A stretch of DNA of 64,000 nt from Bacteroidales bacterium UBA3653. GTDB lineage: Bacteria > Bacteroidota > Bacteroidia > Bacteroidales > Paludibacteraceae. The DNA is taken from contig DFKE01000014.1 of assembly GCA_002373505.1 (NCBI GenBank), positions 257,396-321,395 on the forward strand, written 5' to 3'. Positions 17,308 to 24,744 of this stretch are shown here, in pieces. The position numbers and the translations under genes were made by a program. How positions within the stretch are numbered: position 1 is the first letter of the stretch; each line of letters opens with the position of its first letter. The notes below the pieces were generated by a model. The model had not been told where the DNA came from. It did not search any database and worked only from the letters and a program-made list of their open reading frames with translations.

Positions 17308-18147
17308 TTACCGTACTTCCGCGCCTTGGGCGTTGTAGGTCTTGCCGTTGCGCTCGATGAGGAGCATGCCGTCGCGCAGCACTTTCTGACCGCTGACGGC
17401 TGACGGCTGAATGCCGACTTCGTCTATCCCCTGCTTGTCGCTCGCGGAGATCTGCACGTCCATATTTGCGAGCTCATTTCCGTTGCTCTCAACGCGGTGT
17501 TTATCCGAGTTATAGACTGCGTCCGCAGGTTGCTTGAAATAGCAGTTGACCATATTGAACTCGCTCAGGTTGCCGAAGATACTCGTCGGGTGCGCCATCA
17601 GGGTGCAGTGGTCAAGGGTCAGCGCCAGAAGGTCGGACTTGGAATTACCGCTGAGGGGGAAGATAACGTCCGTAAAATCAAGCGCTACGTCGCGGAAGAT
17701 CATCGTGCCGTTTTCCGCACAGAAGCCATTCCCTTCCAGGATCTGGATAGCGTCCTTGTACGGATCAGAGGAACCTCCCTCGAAAGTAATTGTGATGCCG
17801 CTCTCTGCGAAAAAGACGGAATGCTTGTTGCCGTTGTTGTAAAAGCCGCACATTCCGTTTACCACCACCTTGAATTGTTTGTTTGCCGCGGTGCTGGTGA
17901 AGCGGAAGAAATTGTTCCACACGTCATGAGACGTCAGCAGGACATTGGTCAGGGTCAGCGTCTGCGTCGCGTGGTCATACGTGACGGTGCCTTCCGCCTC
18001 GCTGTCGTTGAAAAGGGACATGAGGTCGGATACATTGTCCGAGGTGATCTGGGTACCAAACACCTTGATTCCGGATTCCCATTCAGCTGCAAAAGCAGCA
18101 GCGAAAGTTGTAATGCTCATCAGAGCAACCAAGTAAATTTTTTTCAT
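17308..18147 (-). CDS. Secreted beta-rich protein with conserved tail
   Basis: A 279-residue protein with a signal peptide (MKKIYLVALMSITTFAAAFA). The first ~220 residues carry repeating pairs such as VTYDHATQTLTLTNVLL, FKVVVNGMCGFYNNGN and ITITFEGGSSDPYKDAIQIL. This pattern is typical of Bacteroidetes carbohydrate-binding-like/beta-helical domains. The tail GIDEVGIQPSAVSGQKVLRDG...NAQGAEVR matches 24745 almost exactly. Part of the linker (IQPSAVSGQ) is encoded by a TCAGCCG heptamer array. Ligand unknown. Confidence 0.78.
   Translation of the reverse strand: MKKIYLVALMSITTFAAAFAAEWESGIKVFGTQITSDNVSDLMSLFNDSEAEGTVTYDHATQTLTLTNVLLTSHDVWNNFFRFTSTAANKQFKVVVNGMCGFYNNGNKHSVFFAESGITITFEGGSSDPYKDAIQILEGNGFCAENGTMIFRDVALDFTDVIFPLSGNSKSDLLALTLDHCTLMAHPTSIFGNLSEFNMVNCYFKQPADAVYNSDKHRVESNGNELANMDVQISASDKQGIDEVGIQPSAVSGQKVLRDGMLLIERNGKTYNAQGAEVR
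17386..17413 (-). repeat. Period-7 array coding the tail linker IQPSAVSGQ
   Basis: Plus-strand units CTGACCG, CTGACGG, CTGACGG, CTGAATG. The same 28 bases occur in gene 24745 at 24823-24850, and the words belong to the TCAGCCG family at 24157. Confidence 0.8.
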
Positions 18148-18222
18148 ACTGTTTTTTGTTGTTAATATGGTTTATCTATTTTAACTAGTTCACCTAGTTA
18201 TTCTAATTCTTCGATGACACAC

Positions 18223-18360
18223 AAAAAGCGGTAAACCGCTATATAAAAAGGGCCCCCGCAGATTTTAATCTGTGGGGAGAGCGTAGAGCAAGGCGGCGTG
18301 CTATACAAGTGCATAGCACGCAGTCGCACAAGCCTTAGCTTAAGCGAGGATTACCGCTTA
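18223..18360. mobile_element. MITE-like hairpin element, copy A
   Basis: A ~138-bp unit nearly identical to 22580-22720. The ends are AAAAAGCGGTAAACCGC and GCGAGGATTACCGCTTA. Internal stems are CCCCGCAGATT/AATCTGTGGGG, GCGTGCTAT/ATAGCACGC and GCAAGGC/GCCTTAGC. It lies just 3' of the ATPase gene 18386 and 5' of gene 17308. Confidence 0.8.
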
Positions 18361-18385
18361 AAAAATATAAGGAAGGGGAGATTGC

Positions 18386-19621
18386 TTATTTCTCCAAGAG
18401 AAAATCAATGATATTGTACATCAATATACCATCTTCTGTTTTATGAGTAGGTATCAGTCCGCCAACAATGACTATCTTCTGGAAATTATCTTTGATGAGA
18501 CGCAAAGGACGAAGCTCTTGTTCCACTTTCTCTTCATCCGGCAGCGCATAGGCAGATTGAATATACAGACGCTCTTCATTGCGGTTACATACGAAATCCA
18601 CTTCTAATTGCAGCCGTACATTTTTGCCGTCAATGGTAGTGTTATACTCGACATTGCCTACATCCACCGAATAACCCCTATGCACCAACTCCAGATAAAT
18701 CAGGTTTTCCATCAGATGCGTCCATTCGTTCTGGCGGAAACCCAGACGCACATTGCGCAGACCAAGATCCATGAAGTAGTATTTCTTGGGGGTGTTGATG
18801 TATTTCTTGCCCTTTATATCATATCGCAAAGCATGCTCTATGAGAAAAGCATCCTCCAGCATATCCAGATAACTGTCTATCGTATTATAGGAGATACTGC
18901 TTTTCTTGATGGACTTGAAAGTGTTTTGCAATTTGACGGAATTGGTAAGGCAGCCTATATTCGAAGCCACCACATCCACTAACTCCTTCATGTCGGAATC
19001 ATTACTCAGATGATTACGCTCCTTGATATCAACGAGATAGGTGTTATTAAACAAATCGCGGAGATATTTCTTCTTTTGCATTTCTGTCTCGTAAAGCGCA
19101 GTACGTGGCAGTCCTCCATAAATGAGATAGTCGCGCAATAATGCCTCGTTGGGCTCTTTTCCGCACACCTGGCAATACTCGGCGAAAGAGAGGGGCTGTA
19201 CACGGATTTCCTCACCTCGTCCGCGGAAGATAGTCAGCACGTCTTTGGACAGAAATTTCGCGTTGCTACCCGTTACATACACATCGACATTAGGCATGTC
19301 CAGATAGCTGTTGAGCACATCCTCAAACTCCGGCACATGCTGGATTTCGTCAATGAGGACATAGTATTGGGCGTCATCTTGCAATTGGGCGTCAATATGA
19401 TTGAGTAACGCATCCGGATCCCGCAGCCACTTGTTGCGCCGGGGCTCCAGGTCAATCCGGATAATGTGCCCGTCATCTACGCCGGTACTTTTAAGATAGT
19501 CATAGAAGATATGGAATAGCAAATACGACTTGCCTACACGGCGTAACCCCGTCACTACTTTGATCATATCATTGCCCATAGCAGCAATCAGTGCGTCGAG
19601 ATATTTCTGTCTTGTAATCAT
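18386..19621 (-). CDS. AAA+ ATPase of the DUF4143 type
   Basis: A 411-residue protein with Walker A GLRRVGKS (25-32), Walker B VLIDEIQ (~88-94), sensor-like VYVTGSNAK (~113) and a C-terminal restriction-like domain (LMENLIYLELVHRGYSVDVG, LQLEVDFVCNRNEERLYIQ). This is the usual layout of the large Bacteroidetes ATPase+DUF4143 family, whose role is unresolved. The start at 19621 is preferred because the promoter is at 19698-19728. An identical ~140-bp MITE-like element follows both this gene and the second ATPase gene (22747). Confidence 0.9.
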   Translation of the reverse strand: MITRQKYLDALIAAMGNDMIKVVTGLRRVGKSYLLFHIFYDYLKSTGVDDGHIIRIDLEPRRNKWLRDPDALLNHIDAQLQDDAQYYVLIDEIQHVPEFEDVLNSYLDMPNVDVYVTGSNAKFLSKDVLTIFRGRGEEIRVQPLSFAEYCQVCGKEPNEALLRDYLIYGGLPRTALYETEMQKKKYLRDLFNNTYLVDIKERNHLSNDSDMKELVDVVASNIGCLTNSVKLQNTFKSIKKSSISYNTIDSYLDMLEDAFLIEHALRYDIKGKKYINTPKKYYFMDLGLRNVRLGFRQNEWTHLMENLIYLELVHRGYSVDVGNVEYNTTIDGKNVRLQLEVDFVCNRNEERLYIQSAYALPDEEKVEQELRPLRLIKDNFQKIVIVGGLIPTHKTEDGILMYNIIDFLLEK

Positions 19622-19697
19622 CTTGTTATAAAGGAATTGATTCTGTTGAGTTGAAATATTTTGCGGGTACACGCATTTTCTTTCATCAAATCCGCTG

Positions 19698-19728
19698 CAA
19701 AGGTACAACAAATTTTGCACATACGCAA
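19698..19728 (-). promoter_or_regulatory. Promoter of ATPase gene 18386
   Basis: Minus-strand TTG (19726-19728), 20 bp, TACCTTTG (19698-19705). The -33 box lies at the base of element E1. Confidence 0.7.
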
Positions 19729-19951
19729 ACATTCGGGTGTTTTTTCGTCCAATAAAATGAAATTTTATGGATTAAATGGGCATATGGGGCGTTTATGCTC
19801 GCATAAAATGACCTATAGGCACATTTAATCCGAGAGCCGTCAGGCTGGACGAAAATACACCCGTCGTTGCACATATGCCCCGCAAGATGCGACTGTACGT
19901 TCGGAGGGAACCCACCCTAAATTTATTTAGGGAAGGGGCGTGCCGAAGTAC
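19722..19951. repeat. Large cloverleaf-like inverted-repeat element E1
   Basis: The outer stem is 19734-19751 with 19846-19863 (17 of 18 pairs). It encloses three hairpins: ATAAAAT/ATTTTAT; GGATTAAATG/CATTTAATCC with an inner TTTATG-CTCG-CATAAA hairpin; and AGCC/GGCT. A second hairpin (GTACGTTCGG / CCGAAGTAC, 19895-19951) follows. Element E2 (53282) has the same plan with different bases in the stems. Confidence 0.75.
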
Positions 19952-20019
19952 AACAAAATAATGATATATGCAAGTAATTTTGTCTAAAACTTGATTATTT
20001 TGGCAATTTTAGACGGATT

Positions 20020-20200
20020 CGAGCGTGCGGAGCGTCCGCATCATCATCGTTGGCGGGCAGCCCGGTACCCCTTAGTAGAGTAGTCTATTCCCTATATAAT
20101 AGGGATAGACCTACTAAGGAGTGGGCTTCCACTGCCAAAAATGCAGTCATTTCCCTGTCGCCTTCCTTACCACTTCGTTACCACTACGTAACGTTCGACC
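20020..20200. repeat. Long hairpin cluster E3
   Basis: GCGGA-GCG-TCCGC at 20027-20039. A ~90-bp fold at 20050-20139 has arms TTGGC/GCCAA, GCCC/GGGC, CCTTAGTAG/CTACTAAGG and GTCTATTCCCTAT/ATAGGGATAGAC. CGTTAC/GTAACG lies at 20176-20193. No ORF fits here. Confidence 0.65.
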
Positions 20201-20213
20201 ACGGTACGTTTAA

Positions 20214-20236
20214 ACGGTAATCCATTATGTCAAAGA
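20214..20236 (+). repeat. 23-bp dispersed motif preceding a tandem array (copy 1)
   Basis: ACGGTAATCCATTATGTCAAAGA minus its last bases is shared with 24120-24142 (one mismatch). Both copies are followed within 25 bases by a heptamer array and then a post-stop hairpin. Confidence 0.6.
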
Positions 20237-20243
20237 TCAATTT

Positions 20244-20272
20244 AAGTACCAAGTGACCAAGTACCAAGTACC
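20244..20272 (+). repeat. AAGTACC period-7 array (intergenic copy)
   Basis: AAGTACC, AAGTGACC, AAGTACC, AAGTACC. The same unit order occurs inside rsmA (42658) and, inverted, inside gene 38308 (39118). Confidence 0.8.
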
Positions 20273-20294
20273 ATTTATCGGGTCATTTGGTTTT

Positions 20295-20328
20295 TGTAAC
20301 CCTGCGGGAAACCAATCCCGCAAGGCTT
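20295..20328. repeat. Post-stop hairpin family, copy H6
   Basis: Same stem as H5 (CCTGCGGGA / TCCCGCAAGG), 6 bases past the stop of gene 20335. Confidence 0.7.
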
Positions 20329-20334
20329 GGTGCA

Positions 20335-22542
20335 TTAATTGGCGTCGCATACGAGGCGGACGGAGAAGGCATCTCTGGCTCCGTGTAGCGTTTGATAAGT
20401 TATGTCAAAACCGGAAACGTCGAATTGGAAATGTATCGGATCCACTTCCCATTCGGCAATACCTAATTTTTGGGTATACATGTCCGACGTCCAGTAGTAT
20501 CCGTTCGTACCGAATTCTCCTACAGAAGAGTTATACATATATCCGGAAGCGGGAAGGAAGACGGCACCGTTCGCTTCCATCCTTTTCCAATCTTCTATCG
20601 AATAGATATTCGAGCTGTAACCTGTCGCATTGGCATTGAATTGCAAACCGGCAGGCAACACCCAACTATCGGGCAAGAGGACAAAACCATGTTTGTTATT
20701 GACAGTAGCCCTTCCTCTAAGGTTTTGCGCATTCGATCGTGAATTGAGAATATAGTCCCATTCGTCACTTGTCAGAGTTCTCCAACTGTTATGCTCCCAA
20801 ATGTATTCCGTCCATGGATCGTGGATTTGATCACTTCCCCAATCAATAAAATTATAAGTAGTAGTCTCTGCTTCAGGTCCTTTACCAGAACCCCATACGA
20901 ACAAATCCCGTATGTTAGCTACCAGTCCGAAGCACTCATACTGATATTTGGCAAAACGCCATAAGGTATGATACCCAGATACGTGGAATTGCAGATTGCC
21001 TTCAGAGAAGTACACTCTTTTTTTGCGGCTGACAGAGAAGGGTTTCCGAACATAACAGGAGACCTCCGCTCCCCGTCTTACTTCCACTGTTTCGGTTAAA
21101 GAACCATCGGCAGATGTAAAGGTGAACGTGGCGTTGGAGGGTGTAGTTGATGCCGTAGGCGCAACAATGACGGAGATAGTAGCCGAACCGGTACCGGAGG
21201 TAGGATAGAAACTTGCTACTCGAGTGTCGGAGGAGGTGCCGGTCCATGCGCAGTTGCTGGTCAGATTAAGGGTAAATTCTCCGCCCTCAGCGGTGGCTGA
21301 AATCAAGACAGGATAGACCCGCAAGGACGGCTCTGGAACCGGCGGCACATATGCATCCCGGTGGATATTAATACGCGTTTGCTCGTTGCCAAAGGAAGTG
21401 CGGATGATGATGTAGCCGGTTTTTTCGCGTTCGTCGGTGGCAGGGTTGACAGACACGACGATGGTAGAATACCCATCGCCGGAGGTAGAGGAGAGGGAGA
21501 AGAAATTACCGGACGTGGTGGCCGTCCAGGGATAGTTGGACTTGACAGCTACCGGGAAGTGTCCTCCTTCGGCAGGCGCATTAATCGCGATAGGCGCTAC
21601 GGTCAGATCCGCTGCCGCTTTGCCTTTGCGGGAAACGGCTACTTGGGTTACGACGGGTTTGTAGTTATCCGAACGATCTTCCTCGATGGTCAGGATGCCG
21701 GAAACGGCGTCCATAGAGGTAGCTTCTTCAATGGAGAAGGAGAACGAACCGCTACCATCACCTTCTGCTGCGTCGGAGAACTTCAACCAGTCCATATCCC
21801 ATGTCTTCCATACCCGCCATTTGGCATTAGAGGAGACATTGACGGTAAACGAACCACCGTTCTCGGGAGCGGTTATCTCCGTCGGATCAACCGAGAGAGA
21901 GGTGGCTTCCGTACTGCCGCGGGTGATTATTACTTCCTGCTTGCCGGCAGCTTCTCCTTCGCCGTACGGGGCGATGGTGATGGTTGCTGTTGTCTCTTCG
22001 GGCGTCGTAGCCGGAGAGACGGTGACGGTGATGTTGTCGTTATTGACCGAGACACCTTTGTTCACTTTCGCCCAGCCGGTATTGGAAGAGGCGGACCACT
22101 TGATATTACTCTCTATCTGGAGGGTATAAGTACCTCCTTCTTTCGGAGTATTGAGCTCTATATCAGAGACGATGCGCAGATAAGGAGCGGCTTTCGCTGC
22201 ACGGGTCACGGGGAAAGACACTGTCTCTTCGTCGGAGGTGAAAGTGATGACACCTTTGCTCTCTGCAGACTCTTTGTTGGGAGAGATCTTGATCCGTATC
22301 TCGGCTGTGCCTTTCTCGCCGGAGGTAGGTGTTACACGGATCCAGCTCTCGTTGGTGGTAGCCGACCATGCGCCATTAGGCGAGGTCACTGTTACCGTGT
22401 AGTCACCACCCGCATCAGGGCAGGTGATCAACTCCGGGTTCACGGACAGCGCCTGCGGAAGATTCTCCGGCTCGTTCTTGTCCTTACAACCGACAGCAAA
22501 CAGCATCAGCGCCGGCAGGAGGAAAAAAAGAAGTTTTTTCAT
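20335..22542 (-). CDS. BACON-repeat lipoprotein A3 with FISUMP-like head
   Basis: The start is MKKLLFFLLPALMLF at 22542; upstream in-frame codons are a nonamer array. The 735-residue lipoprotein (lipobox LFAVGC) has five BACON domains. The first four are close to A1/A2, and the fifth (SLRVYPVLISATAEGGEFTL) is unique. The head module then follows (VYFSEGNLQFHVSGY, DLFVWGSGKGPE, WRTLTSDEWDYIL, FVLLPDSWVLPAG, VFLPASGYMYN, GYYWTSDM, FSVRLVCD). A surface adhesin is inferred. The head differs from those of A1 and A2. Confidence 0.88.
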   Translation of the reverse strand: MKKLLFFLLPALMLFAVGCKDKNEPENLPQALSVNPELITCPDAGGDYTVTVTSPNGAWSATTNESWIRVTPTSGEKGTAEIRIKISPNKESAESKGVITFTSDEETVSFPVTRAAKAAPYLRIVSDIELNTPKEGGTYTLQIESNIKWSASSNTGWAKVNKGVSVNNDNITVTVSPATTPEETTATITIAPYGEGEAAGKQEVIITRGSTEATSLSVDPTEITAPENGGSFTVNVSSNAKWRVWKTWDMDWLKFSDAAEGDGSGSFSFSIEEATSMDAVSGILTIEEDRSDNYKPVVTQVAVSRKGKAAADLTVAPIAINAPAEGGHFPVAVKSNYPWTATTSGNFFSLSSTSGDGYSTIVVSVNPATDEREKTGYIIIRTSFGNEQTRINIHRDAYVPPVPEPSLRVYPVLISATAEGGEFTLNLTSNCAWTGTSSDTRVASFYPTSGTGSATISVIVAPTASTTPSNATFTFTSADGSLTETVEVRRGAEVSCYVRKPFSVSRKKRVYFSEGNLQFHVSGYHTLWRFAKYQYECFGLVANIRDLFVWGSGKGPEAETTTYNFIDWGSDQIHDPWTEYIWEHNSWRTLTSDEWDYILNSRSNAQNLRGRATVNNKHGFVLLPDSWVLPAGLQFNANATGYSSNIYSIEDWKRMEANGAVFLPASGYMYNSSVGEFGTNGYYWTSDMYTQKLGIAEWEVDPIHFQFDVSGFDITYQTLHGARDAFSVRLVCDAN

Positions 22543-22545
22543 TTG

Positions 22546-22572
22546 TTTGATATGTTTGATATGTTTGTCTAG
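22546..22572. repeat. TTTGATATG nonamer x3
   Basis: TTTGATATG, TTTGATATG, TTTGTCTAG, directly upstream of the A3 start and next to MITE copy B. Confidence 0.7.
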
Positions 22573-22579
22573 TTTACAC

Positions 22580-22720
22580 AAAAAAGCGGTAATCCGCTAT
22601 ATAAAAAGGGCCCCCGCAGATTTTAATCTGTGGGGAGAGCGTAGAGCAAGGCGGCGTGCTATACAAGTGCATAGCACGCAGTCGCACAAGCCTTAGCTTA
22701 AGCGAGGATTACCGCTTTTT
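22580..22720. mobile_element. MITE-like hairpin element, copy B
   Basis: A 15-bp perfect terminal inverted repeat (AAAAAGCGGTAATCC, 22581-22595, with GGATTACCGCTTTTT, 22706-22720). The internal stems are the same as in copy A. It lies just 3' of the second ATPase gene. Confidence 0.8.
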
Positions 22721-22746
22721 AAATTAATATATAATGTATGGCTTTC

Positions 22747-23934
22747 TTAGTAGAGGAAGCCGAACAACCAGAGAGGGATTTTGTTGCCAAACCCTACATC
22801 AATACCATCTGCTATGACATAACTCTTCGGGATATCGGCTATCTGCCCGAAGCCTTTGCTCTTGCCGCCGACTTCGAAGATATAGGTATTATCAATCAAT
22901 AAGTCTCCTTTGGCAGGCATAGCCAGTTGATGCGAACATAGCATATTAGACATAAAAGTCTCGCGCAACGTACCCATATCCGAGTTCGGCGATAAGGCAT
23001 ACATCAGATTGGTATTGTCAAACAATATCTTTTCGGGTTTTTGCAATCTCTTCATACCGGTGGATTTCTGGTACAAGCGCCGTATCAGTCCGGCTTTTTG
23101 AAGTAAGTCTAACATCTTGTATATACTATCTCTGGATGCTCCTAATTTGGTAGCCAGATCAGAGACATTCAAGGTGAAAGGATTCAACTCGGCCAAGATA
23201 CCTAATAACACTTTTGTCTTATATACCAACTCATACGAGACTTTCTCCACGGCGGGTATCTCCACATTTATTATCCAATCCACCTCCTCTTCCAGCCGTG
23301 CCGAAAAACCATCGCCTTCTTCTTTGTAGAACGGGTAATAGCCGTGCTCCAAATACTGCTCGAAATATTTCTGTACAGGCAGTTGGTTGGTCAGATGCGC
23401 AGCTATCGTTTGATGGTTGGCGAGGATTTCATTAAATGGAACAGCGGGTAGTTGTGCCACATGCTCAAACTCGAGGTATTCCCGGAAACTCATTCCTTGC
23501 ATCATATAAACCCGGCAACGGCGTGACAGGTCTGCCTCCGTTGAGCTTAGTTGCAGCATGTAAGAGCCGGTGATGACGATATGCAATTTAGGAAAAGCAT
23601 CATAGATCTCTTTAATCTGCCTGTCCCATCCACTATATTTATGTACCTCATCCAGATACAAGTGGGTTACACCGTGTGAAACAAGGTACTCTGCCAGATC
23701 GACCAGCGTGTGGGTGGTAAACCAAGATGTATCCACCGAGGCATAAAAGGCTTTTGATGTATCCTCAAAAGTCCGTTTGATATGCTGTAAGAGCATGGTT
23801 GTTTTGCCTACTCCTTTAGGACCTTTCAATAAAATCAACCGGTTATCCCAATTGATTTCCTGATAGATATACCTCGTAAAATCAAGGTTGGTCTCGTCCA
23901 ATAATTGCTTGTATCGCTGGTTTAATCTTTGCAT
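22747..23934 (-). CDS. AAA+ ATPase of the DUF4143 type, second copy
   Basis: A 395-residue ATPase with Walker A GPKGVGKTT (38-46), Walker B HLYLDEVHKY, and VITGSYMLQLS. A winged-helix segment (LNVSDLATKLGASRDSIYKMLDLLQKAGLI) and a C-terminal region (KILFDNTNLMYALSP, LLIDNTYIFEVGGKSKG) follow. It belongs to the same broad family as 18386 but is not a recent duplicate. The promoter is at 24032-24062. Like 18386, it ends next to a copy of the MITE-like element and upstream of a surface protein gene. Biological role unknown. Confidence 0.88.
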   Translation of the reverse strand: MQRLNQRYKQLLDETNLDFTRYIYQEINWDNRLILLKGPKGVGKTTMLLQHIKRTFEDTSKAFYASVDTSWFTTHTLVDLAEYLVSHGVTHLYLDEVHKYSGWDRQIKEIYDAFPKLHIVITGSYMLQLSSTEADLSRRCRVYMMQGMSFREYLEFEHVAQLPAVPFNEILANHQTIAAHLTNQLPVQKYFEQYLEHGYYPFYKEEGDGFSARLEEEVDWIINVEIPAVEKVSYELVYKTKVLLGILAELNPFTLNVSDLATKLGASRDSIYKMLDLLQKAGLIRRLYQKSTGMKRLQKPEKILFDNTNLMYALSPNSDMGTLRETFMSNMLCSHQLAMPAKGDLLIDNTYIFEVGGKSKGFGQIADIPKSYVIADGIDVGFGNKIPLWLFGFLY

Positions 23935-24031
23935 AACTGTCGATTGTTTTAGTCAAAAGTTACATTATTTTGACGATTCTAAAAGACAAACGAGCTTGCG
24001 TTTTGTCGATTGCAAAAGTCAATTTCGGCTG

Positions 24032-24062
24032 CAAAGGTACAGTTTTTTCTCCATATATACAA
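24032..24062 (-). promoter_or_regulatory. Promoter of ATPase gene 22747
   Basis: Minus-strand TTG (24060-24062), 20 bp, TACCTTTG (24032-24039). Confidence 0.65.
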
Positions 24063-24119
24063 ATTTTAGCCGCAAAAAATGCGGTTTATTTGCGTTTTTT
24101 AGCCGCAAACGGTATTTTT

Positions 24120-24142
24120 ACGGTAATCCAATATGTCAAAGA
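24120..24142 (+). repeat. 23-bp dispersed motif preceding a tandem array (copy 2)
   Basis: ACGGTAATCCAATATGTCAA plus AGA. It is followed by the TCAGCCG array and hairpin H3, mirroring the order at 20214. Confidence 0.6.
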
Positions 24143-24156
24143 GCGTTGTTGAGCTT

Positions 24157-24191
24157 TCAGCCGTCGGCATTCAACCGTCAGCCGTCAGCTT
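24157..24191. repeat. TCAGCCG period-7 array
   Basis: TCAGCCG, TCGGCAT, TCAACCG, TCAGCCG, TCAGCTT. It is intergenic and abuts hairpin H3. Confidence 0.75.
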
Positions 24192-24194
24192 TTT

Positions 24195-24229
24195 TGTAGC
24201 CATGCAGGGTAATCAGCCCTGCATAGCTT
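24195..24229. repeat. Post-stop hairpin family, copy H3
   Basis: TGTAGCCATGCAGGG, TAATCAG, CCCTGCATAGC, 27 bases past the stop of gene 24257. Confidence 0.7.
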
Positions 24230-24256
24230 GGTACGTACTCTGTACAGAGACGGATT

Positions 24257-24700
24257 TTAGTTCATTTTCTCGAATTCCTGAGAACTTGTAATGGTGGCTA
24301 TTTTGCCTTCTTCCGTTTCTGTTTCAACATTTGTAAGAACCAACTTCTTGGCGGTCAGTTCTTTTACTTCTAATATAAGACTGCCTGGTACAGTAGGATC
24401 ACGAAGTATGAGTTTATTGTTGTCTAATGTGTACAATCCTGTCACCGATACCTCTCCCTCACCATAGTCTGTGATCTGCTCGAGTGTACCGTCACTGTTA
24501 AACACATAGATTAAGGAATAAGACAGCATCCCGGTTCCTGATTCTACTACTTGGTCGCCAATTTTGATCTCTTGTGAAACTGAAACCAATTTCCATTTGC
24601 CAACGATGTTTTTTGCATTGTTTTTCTCACATCCGGTGAGAACCATTCCGCTTGCCACTACCACCAGCAGCACAAGCAGCTTTGTAAAGATTTTTTTCAT
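24257..24700 (-). CDS. Stand-alone lipocalin-like lipoprotein
   Basis: A 147-residue lipoprotein (lipobox VLTGC, Cys24). Its signal peptide and domain match the N-terminal domain of the B-type genes (NIVGKWKLVSVSQEIKIGD, LYTLDNNKLILRD, VKELTAKKLVL). It is essentially the first module of B1/B2 without the BspA repeats and head. Lipocalin-like lipoproteins of this kind are common in Bacteroidetes, and their ligands are unknown. Its presence beside the fused genes points to module exchange. Confidence 0.8.
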   Translation of the reverse strand: MKKIFTKLLVLLVVVASGMVLTGCEKNNAKNIVGKWKLVSVSQEIKIGDQVVESGTGMLSYSLIYVFNSDGTLEQITDYGEGEVSVTGLYTLDNNKLILRDPTVPGSLILEVKELTAKKLVLTNVETETEEGKIATITSSQEFEKMN

Positions 24701-24744
24701 ACAATTATAAATTTAAAAGTTTGTTATTTGTGGTTTGTAGTTTG

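Larger units (their letters stand above)
19622..20334. other. 713-bp intergenic region rich in structured repeats
   Basis: It holds no credible gene. It contains the ATPase promoter, cloverleaf-like element E1, a very long hairpin group (20020-20200), a 23-bp motif at 20214, an AAGTACC heptamer array and hairpin H6. Confidence 0.8.
23935..24256. other. 322-bp intergenic region with repeats
   Basis: It contains a hairpin GACAAACG/CGTTTTGTC (23987-24009), the ATPase promoter, two copies of TTTTAGCCGCAAA, the 23-bp motif at 24120, a TCAGCCG heptamer array and hairpin H3. No gene is seen. Confidence 0.7.
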
